Assembly: GCA_902826155.1 (NCBI GenBank)
Contig: CADEDU010000011.1
Location: forward strand, 116,321 to 129,856
DNA from: an uncultured beta proteobacterium
GTDB lineage: Bacteria; Pseudomonadota; Gammaproteobacteria; Burkholderiales; SG8-39
Reading direction: 5' to 3'
Length of the DNA: 13,536 nucleotides
The position numbers and the translations under genes are program-made. How positions within the stretch are numbered: position 1 is the stretch's first letter; each line of letters opens with the position of its first letter. The notes under the pieces were generated by a model. The model was not told the origin of the DNA. It was given only the letters and a program-made list of their open reading frames with translations, and did not search any database. Shown piece by piece: positions 1 to 5,697 of the stretch.

Positions 1-293
1 TACCTAAGCATGCGCGACGCATAGAGCTGCGCCGCGTCGCTGTCGTTATGGTTGTAGCCGCCGCCCTTGAACAGGCGCGATACCTGCGGCAGGAAGTACG
101 GATGCAGGCCCAGCGCAGCGAGTTGCTTCAGGTCGATCGCCTTGAGCGCACGCTGCTCGGCCTCCGACAGGCCGTAGTCGCGCATCAGTGCATCGAGATC
201 AGTCTGGAAACGTGCAAGCTTGGCCGGATCGCGGCGGACTTCGAAAATCAGCCGGTTGGCGGGCAACGTCTTGTCGGTGTCGAGGATTCCCAT
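1..293 (-). CDS. LigA-type extradiol dioxygenase small subunit, partial at window edge
   Basis: The reverse strand reads from an ATG at 293 through 97 codons; the last two visible bases are TA, so a stop codon may fall exactly at the edge. The protein starts MGILDTDKTLPANRL and carries the LigA-family pattern: a run of short helices, RRDPAKLARF, then YGLSEAEQRAL, then LAALGLHPYFLPQVSRL. LigA (alpha) subunits of protocatechuate 4,5-dioxygenase-type enzymes are about 100-140 residues and form a lid over the catalytic LigB (beta) subunit; they hold no metal ligands themselves. The partner LigB gene would lie just beyond base 1. The gene follows the CoA-transferase after 97 bases on the same strand, so it is probably in the Bug/CoA-transferase transcript. 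I see no good ribosome binding site. The alternative is a stand-alone LigA-domain protein. The family call is fairly firm, the substrate unknown. Confidence 0.75.
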   Translation of the reverse strand, partial: MGILDTDKTLPANRLIFEVRRDPAKLARFQTDLDALMRDYGLSEAEQRALKAIDLKQLAALGLHPYFLPQVSRLFKGGGYNHNDSDAAQLYASRMLR

Positions 294-390
294 GGCGCGG
301 CAGATGGAGTCGCAACGAATCGACAGTGTACGGCCGGAATCGCGCGTCCGAACGCCCCGAGTCGAGCAAATCTGCCGGGCGAGCGGCCCT

Positions 391-1584
391 TCAGATCACC
401 TGCGCGCCGCGCAACGCGGCGATCTCGGCGGCACTGAGCCCCGCCTCGCGCAACACCGCATCGGTATCGGCACCGAGCGGGCGCGGACCACTCGCCGGCT
501 CGAGCGGTTCGCCGTTGAGCTTGAACCCGGCCCCGGGCACGCTGAGCGTGGTCGTGCCGGCGAGGGTCGGCACATACGTGCGGCGCGCCGCGACGTGTTC
601 GCTCTCGAGCGTTTCGCGCAACGACCGGACTTTCGCGGCCGGCACGCGCGCCGCCGCGAGTGCCGATTCCCATTCGAGCGCCGAGCGCGCGCGCAAGGCC
701 TGCGCAATCACCGCACCGAACGCTGTGCGATGCGTGGCCCGATCGCCGGGTTTGGCAAATCGCGGATCTTCCAGTTGCGCTTCGATGCCCAGCACACGGC
801 ATAGCCCGCGTACCTGTTTCTCCTGATTGGCGGCGATCGCGAGCTTGCCCTGCGCCGTGTCGAACACGCCCGATGCCGGACTGCCGCTCGCCGCAGTGTT
901 GCCGCTCGGCTTCGGATCAGCACTGGAGTTGAGCACCGCAGTCCCGAACGATGCCATTGCCGTCAACGCGCAATCGAGCATCGCGACGTCGACATGCTGC
1001 CCGCTGCCGGTGCGATCGCGCTCACGCAACGCGGCGAGGATCGCGAACGCGGCGTAGATGCCGGTGAGGTAGTCGACCATCGGCGGCCCGATACGCAACG
1101 GCGCACTCTCGGGCGAGCCGGTCAGCGACATGATCCCGCTCGCGGCCTGGATGACGTGGTCGTAGGCGGGGCGCGGTGAGAACGGGCCGTCCTGGCCGTA
1201 GCCGGAGATCGAACAACACACCAGTCCGGGTCGCTCCGCACGCAGCGTCGCGTGGTCCAGTCCGTAGGCGGCAACCGTGCCTGGCGCGAAGTTCTCGACG
1301 AAGACGTCGGCGCCGCCGATCAACCGCCTGGCAAGCGCGGCGCCGCGCGGCATGGAAATATCGATGCCGATGGCGCGCTTGCCCGCATTCTGCGCGGCGT
1401 ACTGCGCGTTGAGGCCGGAGTCGCCGAGCGGTTCACCGCCGGCGCGCGAGAAGTCGCCCACGCCCGGCTTCTCGATCTTGATGACTTCAGCACCGAGCAA
1501 CGCCAGCTGGTACGTCGCGTAGGGCCCGGCCAGAACACTGGTCGCATCGATCACACGAATGCCCGCGAGCGTTTGCGCGTGCAT
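391..1584 (-). CDS. CaiB/BaiF family (class III) CoA-transferase
   Basis: A 397-residue protein, the normal length for the formyl-CoA transferase/CaiB/BaiF family, which moves CoA between acyl-CoA and a free carboxylate through an aspartyl-CoA anhydride. Visible signatures: LAGIRVIDATSVLAGPYAT near the N-terminus, LGAEVIKIEKPGVGD (about 30-44), NAGKRAIGIDI (66-76), VFVENFAPG (94-102), SISGYGQDGP (125-134) and the nucleophile region GPPMVDYLTGIYAA with Asp171, which aligns with the catalytic aspartate of formyl-CoA transferase (Asp169 from memory). The ATG at 1584 lies only three bases after the Bug stop codon, so translation is probably coupled and the pair co-transcribed. The acyl donor and acceptor cannot be read from sequence; position beside an aromatic-CoA cluster suggests activation of a carboxylic acid, but members of this family sit beside Bug genes in many unrelated operons. 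Confidence 0.92.
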   Translation of the reverse strand: MHAQTLAGIRVIDATSVLAGPYATYQLALLGAEVIKIEKPGVGDFSRAGGEPLGDSGLNAQYAAQNAGKRAIGIDISMPRGAALARRLIGGADVFVENFAPGTVAAYGLDHATLRAERPGLVCCSISGYGQDGPFSPRPAYDHVIQAASGIMSLTGSPESAPLRIGPPMVDYLTGIYAAFAILAALRERDRTGSGQHVDVAMLDCALTAMASFGTAVLNSSADPKPSGNTAASGSPASGVFDTAQGKLAIAANQEKQVRGLCRVLGIEAQLEDPRFAKPGDRATHRTAFGAVIAQALRARSALEWESALAAARVPAAKVRSLRETLESEHVAARRTYVPTLAGTTTLSVPGAGFKLNGEPLEPASGPRPLGADTDAVLREAGLSAAEIAALRGAQVI

Positions 1585-1587
1585 CTT

Positions 1588-2583
1588 CTACTCGACCTTG
1601 AGATTGATGCGCTTCACGAGCTGTCCGAGCCGTGCGTAGTCCGCTTGCACCTGCGCCGTGAACGCCGCGGGCGGCGACGCGATCGCATCCAGGCCGATAC
1701 CTTCGAGACGCGTCCGCATGTCGGATGTCTGCACGATCGCCTGCACGTCGACGTGGACCCTGCTGATCACCTCGGCCGGTGTCCCTGCCGGGGCTTGCAG
1801 CGAGAGCCAGGGCACGACCGGCTCGAACCCCGGGACCAGTTCGCCGATCGTGGGCAGCTCGGGCATGGGTGCCATCCGCTTCGCACCCATCACCGCAAGC
1901 GGCACAAGCTTGCCGGCTCGCACATGCGGAAGCAGGAGCACCAGCGCCTCCTGCATCATGTCGAGGCGCCCGCCGATCACGTCGGTGGTCACCTGCGTGG
2001 CGCCCTTGTAAGGCACATGCTCCGCCTTCAATCCGGTCGCCTGCTTGAGCAGCTCGAAGTTCAGATGCGGGATCGTGCCAGTACCCGAACTGCCGAAGTT
2101 GAGTCCGCTTGCGCGCGTGCGACTGACCTCGACGAGTTCCTTGAGGCTGCGCGCCCCGACGCCAGGATGCGCGACGATCATCCCCTGCGGTGTGGCCACG
2201 GCAGTGATCGGTGCGAGATCCTTCAGTGCGTCATAGCCCACGCTCGCGTACACGTGGGGATTGATGGCGATCGCCGCCATCGCGATGAAGCCGAGCGTGT
2301 AACCGTCGGGCGCCGATTTGGCGAGCGCCTGTGTGCCCAGACTGCCGCCCTGCCCCGGGCGATTCTCGACGATCACCTGCTGACCCCAACGCTCGGTGAG
2401 CTTCTCGGCGAGCAGGCGTGCCAGCACATCGGTGACGTTGCCTGCGGCGTACGCCACGATGATCTTGACCGGGCGTTGCGGAAAGGCTGAGGGCGATTGC
2501 GCATGTGCCGGCGCGGTGGCGACTGCCGCACAAGCGCCGAGCAGGCACAGCCATCGCAGCAGGCAAGGTGAGCGTCGTTCCAT
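1588..2583 (-). CDS. Bug/TctC-family tripartite tricarboxylate transporter substrate-binding protein
   Basis: A periplasmic solute-binding protein of the Bug (TctC) family, which feeds carboxylates or other small organic solutes to TctAB-type membrane subunits. From the ATG at 2583 it is 331 residues, the usual length. The N-terminus MERRSPCLLRWLCLLGAC is a signal sequence with a likely cleavage after AHA at residue 28; Cys18 in LLGAC could instead act as a weak lipobox. Family marks: FPQRPVKIIVAYAAGNVTD (the family's usual PxGG glycine-rich turn is AAGN here), VENRPGQGGSLGTQALAKS, PDGYTLGF, GSSGTGTIPHLNFELLK, HVPYKGATQVTTDVIGG and LPTIGELVPGFE. No TctA or TctB gene is in the window, which is common for Bug proteins. 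In-frame TTG/GTG codons at 2667/2664 follow an AAGGAGGG, but starting there would put 27-28 extra residues before the signal peptide, so I chose 2583. It heads the minus-strand operon. Confidence 0.93.
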   Translation of the reverse strand: MERRSPCLLRWLCLLGACAAVATAPAHAQSPSAFPQRPVKIIVAYAAGNVTDVLARLLAEKLTERWGQQVIVENRPGQGGSLGTQALAKSAPDGYTLGFIAMAAIAINPHVYASVGYDALKDLAPITAVATPQGMIVAHPGVGARSLKELVEVSRTRASGLNFGSSGTGTIPHLNFELLKQATGLKAEHVPYKGATQVTTDVIGGRLDMMQEALVLLLPHVRAGKLVPLAVMGAKRMAPMPELPTIGELVPGFEPVVPWLSLQAPAGTPAEVISRVHVDVQAIVQTSDMRTRLEGIGLDAIASPPAAFTAQVQADYARLGQLVKRINLKVE

Positions 2584-2690
2584 CGTGGGTTCGGTCGAGG
2601 CGAATAGCGAACCGGGGAGTGTACGCCGCGGCATGTGCGATCCCGGGCGGCCGCTAGAATCCACCAACCCTCCTTCCGCGACCGCAATGT
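2584..2690. promoter_or_regulatory. Divergent promoter region between Bug operon and thioesterase operon
   Basis: This 107-base gap separates two diverging transcripts. On the plus strand TAGAAT at 2655-2660 resembles a -10 box 30 bases before the thioesterase ATG. On the minus strand TACACT (2623-2618) resembles a -10 box 35 bases before the Bug ATG. I do not see a convincing -35 element at 16-18 bases from either, so both may need an activator. No regulator gene is present in the window. A shared regulatory region would link the two operons, which is inference. Confidence 0.4.
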
Positions 2691-3110
2691 ATGCCCGCCT
2701 TCACCGTTCAGAAACTCGTCCGATTCCAGCATTGCGACCCCGCGGGCATCGTGTTCTTTCCGCAGTATTTCCTGCTCTTCAACGAGATCGTCGAGGATTG
2801 GTTCCAAGGCCCGCTGCAGACGCAATGGCGTGCGTTTCATCTGGAGCTCAAGCAGGGGTGTCCCATCAAGAAGATTGATACCGAATTCTTCTCTCCAAGC
2901 ATGATCGGCGACGTGCTCGATTGCGAGCTGCTCATCGATCGGCTCGGCGGCTCATCGATCTCGCTCACCATCACCATGACCTGCAAAGGCGAGCTGCGAG
3001 CGATCGAGCATGAGACCCGTGTGCAGATCTCCAGCATCGAAAACAAGCCGAAAGCCTGGGCTCCTGAACTGCGCGAACGCATGGCGAAATTCTTGCGCGT
3101 GCCCGGTTGA
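2691..3110 (+). CDS. 4-hydroxybenzoyl-CoA thioesterase-family hotdog protein (first copy)
   Basis: A 139-residue single-hotdog acyl-CoA thioesterase of the 4-hydroxybenzoyl-CoA thioesterase type, hydrolysing an aryl- or acyl-CoA to the free acid and CoA in the cytoplasm. The active-site segment near the N-terminus reads FQHCDPAGIVFFPQYF, with the family's catalytic aspartate (Asp16) in the DPAG turn and the following Y/F-rich helix. Later come EFFSPSMIGDVLDCEL and a strand-rich C-terminal half. It starts 30 bases after a TAGAAT -10-like box, has no clear Shine-Dalgarno sequence, and is the first gene of the plus-strand aromatic-CoA set. It is clearly different in sequence from the second thioesterase at 4795, so the two are not a recent duplication. 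Likely roles are product release or clearing of dead-end thioesters; its substrate cannot be predicted. Confidence 0.88.
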   Translation: MPAFTVQKLVRFQHCDPAGIVFFPQYFLLFNEIVEDWFQGPLQTQWRAFHLELKQGCPIKKIDTEFFSPSMIGDVLDCELLIDRLGGSSISLTITMTCKGELRAIEHETRVQISSIENKPKAWAPELRERMAKFLRVPG

Positions 3111-3118
3111 ACGACCAC

Positions 3119-3124
3119 TACAAT
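3119..3124 (+). promoter_or_regulatory. Possible -10 box (TACAAT) before the CoA ligase
   Basis: TACAAT matches the -10 consensus at five of six positions and lies nine bases after the thioesterase stop codon. The nearest TTG-containing candidate -35 (TTGCGC, 3093-3098) is 20 bases away, which is too far for a standard sigma-70 promoter. It could give the ligase its own transcript with a leader that contains the 12-base repeat array at 3173-3244. Confidence 0.3.
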
Positions 3125-3172
3125 CGGCGCCCATCGGCCCATCGATTGCACCCTGCGGTTCTCAGCCACTCG

Positions 3173-3244
3173 TTCGTCCGATTGTTCGTCCGATTGTTCG
3201 CTCGAATGTTCGTCCGATTGTTCGCCTGCTTATTCGTCCGATCC
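3173..3244 (+). repeat. Tandem 12-base repeat array, six units, immediately before the ligase start
   Basis: Units of TTCGTCCGATTG begin at 3173, 3185, 3197, 3209, 3221 and 3233. Units 1, 2 and 4 are identical; unit 3 is TTCGCTCGAATG, unit 5 TTCGCCTGCTTA and unit 6 TTCGTCCGATCC. The array ends seven bases before the ATG of the CoA ligase and takes the place where a ribosome binding site would be. The unit length is a multiple of three, so copy-number change would keep any reading frame passing through it; one frame reads as repeated FVRL. No gene clearly uses that frame. Likely a slippage-generated array that could change leader length or bind a regulator. Confidence 0.9.
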
Positions 3245-3251
3245 CTCGCTC

Positions 3252-4790
3252 ATGAATGCCGCCGACGACGTGCTCTCGCCCTCACGGGTTGCAGCGCATC
3301 CTGAGCGCGACGCGATCCTGTTCCACGAGCAACGCGTGAGCTACGCGGCGCTGCTGGCGCTCGTCAATCAGTACGCCAACGGCTTGCGCGCGATGAGTGT
3401 CGAGCGCGAGCAGCGCGTGATGCTGATGCTGAAGGACTCGCCGGCCATGGCGGCGCTGCTGCTGGCGGTCATGAAGATCGGTGCGGTCGCCGTCCCGGTC
3501 AATCTGCGCGCCAGCAGCACCGACCTCGCGCTGATGCTCAACGACAGCCGTGCGCGCGTGCTATGCATCGATGCCGAACTGTTGAGCGTGTATCGCGCCG
3601 CTCGCGGTGACGTCGGTCACGCGCATCACGTCCTGGTCGCCGCTGCCGATGCGCCGGGGCTGCAGCGCGTCGAAGCGATCGCTGCCGGTCAGCCCACCGA
3701 TGCGGTGAGCGAGCGAGTGTCGCCCGACGAGATGGCGTTTTGGCTGTACACCTCGGGCACGACCGGCACGCCCAAGGCGGCCGTGCATCTGCACCACGAC
3801 GTGGAGATCGCGCACCGCTTTCCGGGCGAAGCGCTTGGCGTCGGCCCCGGCGATCGGGTGTTCTCGACCTCGAAGCTGTTCTTCGCCTACGCACTGGGCA
3901 ACAACCTGTTTCCGGCGCTCAAGCTCGGAGCGACCAGCATTCTCTTCGACGGCTGGCCCGACAGCGGCTCGATCGCGACGATCATCGAGCGGCATCGGCC
4001 GAGCGTGCTTCTCGCGGTACCGACGATGTATCGCAACCTGTTGCGCGACGGCGTGGCCACGCGCGAGCGCTTCGCCGCCATGCGACATTGCGTGTCGGCC
4101 GGCGAGCGCCTGCCGGTGGTGTTGTTCGATCGCTGGCGTGAAGCGACCGGCCACAAGATCATCGACGGCATCGGCACCACGGAGACGGTGTATTTCTTCC
4201 TTACGAATCGACCCGGCGAGGTGCGTGCTGGCGCGTCTGGAAAGCCCGCGCCGGGTGCCGAAGTCGAGCTGCGCGACCACAACGGCGCAGTGATCGATAC
4301 GCCGGACATCCCTGGTGTACTCTGGGTGAAGATGCCATCGGTTGCCGACCGCTACTGGAATCAACAGGAGCGCTCGAACGCCGCATTCTTCGGGCCGTGG
4401 TTTCGTACCGGCGACGTGTACGTGCGCGATGCCGACGGTTACTACTTCCACGAGGGCCGCGCCGACGACATGCTGAAGATCTCCGGCCAATGGGTGAGTC
4501 CGGCCGAGATCGAGGAGCACGTGCTGAAACTGCCGCAGGTTGCCGACGCCGCGGTGGTCGGTGCCACCAATGAAGACGGCCTCACCCGGCTGGCGCTGTT
4601 CATCGTGCCGCACGACAGTGCATCCGATCGAGGCTCGCTCGCGACATCGATCCAGAGCGCGCTCACCGCGAGCCTGTCGGTGTACAAGTGTCCGCGCGAG
4701 ATTCGCCTGATCGACGATATCCCGCGCACGGCCACCGGCAAAGTGCAGCGCTTCAAGCTGCGGGCGAGCATCGATCGCGGAGTACGATGA
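3252..4790 (+). CDS. Benzoate-CoA ligase family acyl-CoA synthetase (AMP-forming)
   Basis: A 512-residue ANL-superfamily enzyme that adenylates an aromatic carboxylate with ATP and transfers it to CoA. Core motifs are intact: P-loop YTSGTTGTPK at 166-175, GIGTTET at 306-312, FRTGD at 384-388 followed by GRADDMLKISGQWVSP, and the catalytic lysine K497 in PRTATGK. The segment STSKLFFAYALGNNLFPAL resembles the substrate-pocket signature of benzoate- and 2-aminobenzoate-CoA ligases, and the length fits them. The start MNAADDVL directly follows the 12-base repeat array and has no Shine-Dalgarno sequence. The next gene begins four bases after its stop, so they are co-translated or nearly so. Given the BoxB-like enzyme downstream, the substrate is probably a benzoate derivative; the exact acid (benzoate, aminobenzoate, hydroxybenzoate) is not determinable here. 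Confidence 0.87.
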   Translation: MNAADDVLSPSRVAAHPERDAILFHEQRVSYAALLALVNQYANGLRAMSVEREQRVMLMLKDSPAMAALLLAVMKIGAVAVPVNLRASSTDLALMLNDSRARVLCIDAELLSVYRAARGDVGHAHHVLVAAADAPGLQRVEAIAAGQPTDAVSERVSPDEMAFWLYTSGTTGTPKAAVHLHHDVEIAHRFPGEALGVGPGDRVFSTSKLFFAYALGNNLFPALKLGATSILFDGWPDSGSIATIIERHRPSVLLAVPTMYRNLLRDGVATRERFAAMRHCVSAGERLPVVLFDRWREATGHKIIDGIGTTETVYFFLTNRPGEVRAGASGKPAPGAEVELRDHNGAVIDTPDIPGVLWVKMPSVADRYWNQQERSNAAFFGPWFRTGDVYVRDADGYYFHEGRADDMLKISGQWVSPAEIEEHVLKLPQVADAAVVGATNEDGLTRLALFIVPHDSASDRGSLATSIQSALTASLSVYKCPREIRLIDDIPRTATGKVQRFKLRASIDRGVR

Positions 4791-4794
4791 CATC

Positions 4795-5208
4795 ATGAAG
4801 ACCTTCCGCTATCCCGTCATCGTCCACTGGGGCGACACCGATCCGGCGAAGATCGTCTTCTATCCGAACTACTTCATCTGGTTCGATGAATCCACGCGCC
4901 TGTACTTCGACAGCGTCGGGCTGGTATGGGACAAGCTCATGAGCGACTACGGCGTGCCCGGGCTGCCGATCGTAGAGGCCAAGGCGCGGTTCATCGCGCC
5001 GAGCTGGTTCCGCGACGAGATCGTGGTCGAGTCGAGCATCGGCCAGTGGAACGAAAAGACCTTCGAGGTGAAGCACCGCATCTTCAACGGTGAGCGCCTC
5101 GCGGTGGAAGGCTACGAGATCCGCGTGTGGTCAAAACCGCATCCGGACGATCCGAAGCGTTTTCGCGCCCACCCGATCCCCGAGGAAATCAAGCGCGCGT
5201 TCGATTGA
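4795..5208 (+). CDS. 4-hydroxybenzoyl-CoA thioesterase-family hotdog protein (second copy)
   Basis: A 137-residue single-hotdog thioesterase. The N-terminal active-site segment reads VHWGDTDPAKIVFYPNYFIWFDE, with the catalytic-type aspartate Asp17 in the TDPAKIVFYPNY stretch that is typical of the 4-hydroxybenzoyl-CoA thioesterase and YbgC group. Later landmarks are LPIVEAKARFIAPSWFRDEI and VKHRIFNGERLAVEGYEIRVW. It begins four bases after the ligase stop, so it is tightly linked to aryl-CoA formation. With the first thioesterase it makes two distinct hydrolases in one operon; one may release the pathway product and the other may recycle CoA from unproductive esters. Which does which is unknown. 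Confidence 0.9.
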   Translation: MKTFRYPVIVHWGDTDPAKIVFYPNYFIWFDESTRLYFDSVGLVWDKLMSDYGVPGLPIVEAKARFIAPSWFRDEIVVESSIGQWNEKTFEVKHRIFNGERLAVEGYEIRVWSKPHPDDPKRFRAHPIPEEIKRAFD

Positions 5209-5220
5209 GTCCGCTTCAAT

Positions 5221-5263
5221 CCTCCCCCTTCAACCCTTCACCCTTCCCCTTCACTCCTCACGC
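5221..5263 (+). repeat. Pyrimidine-rich degenerate CTTCA repeat before ridA-like gene
   Basis: The spacer between the second thioesterase and the RidA-family gene is almost pure C and T on the plus strand. CTTCA occurs at 5214, 5228, 5236 and 5249, with a variant CTTCC at 5243, so spacing is irregular (6-14 bases). It again occupies the region where a ribosome binding site would be expected, nine bases before the ATG at 5272. It may be a slippage product or an unstructured leader that helps initiation. Confidence 0.6.
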
Positions 5264-5271
5264 CACCGCGC

Positions 5272-5676
5272 ATGCCCAAACAGATCATCACCTCGCCCGA
5301 TGCGCCGACGACGGGCTTCACCGACAAGTCGACCCCCTCGCCGCTCGCGCAAGCCATCCGCGCCGGCAACCTGCTGTTCGTCTCGGGGCAGGGCCCGCTC
5401 GATCCGTCGACACGCGAGGTGGTCTCGGCCGACATCCGCGAACAAGCGAAACAGACGCTCGCCAACCTGCGCAGCATCCTCGCTGCCGCCGGGCTGGACT
5501 TTCGGCACGTCGTGAACATGCGCGTCGTGCTGCGCAACACCGAGGACTTTCCCGCCTTCAACGAGACGTTTCGCGAGGTGATGGCAGGCGAGAAGGTCAC
5601 GCGCACCTGCATCGGCGGCACGCCGCATCGCAAGGGCGTGAACGTCGAGATCGACTGCGTCGCCAGCTTCGACTGA
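5272..5676 (+). CDS. RidA (YjgF/YER057c/UK114) family protein, probable imine/enamine deaminase
   Basis: A 134-residue RidA-superfamily protein, a trimeric cytoplasmic fold whose archetype hydrolyses reactive enamines and imines to ketones and ammonia. Visible family marks: FVSGQGPLDPSTREVV (36-51), DIREQAKQTLANLRSILAAAG, VVNMRVVLRN and FPAFNETFREV. Arg111 in KVTRTCIGG and Glu126 in VNVEIDCVAS fall where archetypal RidA has its catalytic-site arginine (Arg105) and glutamate (Glu120), so imine chemistry is plausible, though the GGT after the arginine differs from the usual hydrophobic strand. It has no Shine-Dalgarno sequence and sits behind a pyrimidine tract. Its position between aryl-CoA enzymes and the BoxB-like epoxidase suggests a dedicated pathway step on a nitrogen-bearing intermediate rather than general housekeeping; that is inference. 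Confidence 0.88.
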   Translation: MPKQIITSPDAPTTGFTDKSTPSPLAQAIRAGNLLFVSGQGPLDPSTREVVSADIREQAKQTLANLRSILAAAGLDFRHVVNMRVVLRNTEDFPAFNETFREVMAGEKVTRTCIGGTPHRKGVNVEIDCVASFD

Positions 5677-5697
5677 CGCGGGGTTGTCCGCGCGCGC

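Noticed and set aside
1252..2490. Long plus-strand ORF of 412 codons opposite the CoA-transferase and Bug genes
   Set aside because: It is arginine/histidine-rich with no recognisable domain and is the complement of two well-supported family proteins; a G+C-rich shadow frame.
3173..3244. CRISPR array
   Set aside because: Units are 12 bases and contiguous without spacers; no cas genes are near.
3107..3304. Small ORF with FVRL repeats made by the 12-base array
   Set aside because: Its sequence is only a translation of the repeat; it overlaps the ligase start in another frame and has no ribosome site of note.
3561..4796. 411-codon minus-strand ORF opposite the CoA ligase
   Set aside because: The plus strand carries all ligase motifs; the minus-strand translation is low-complexity and basic.
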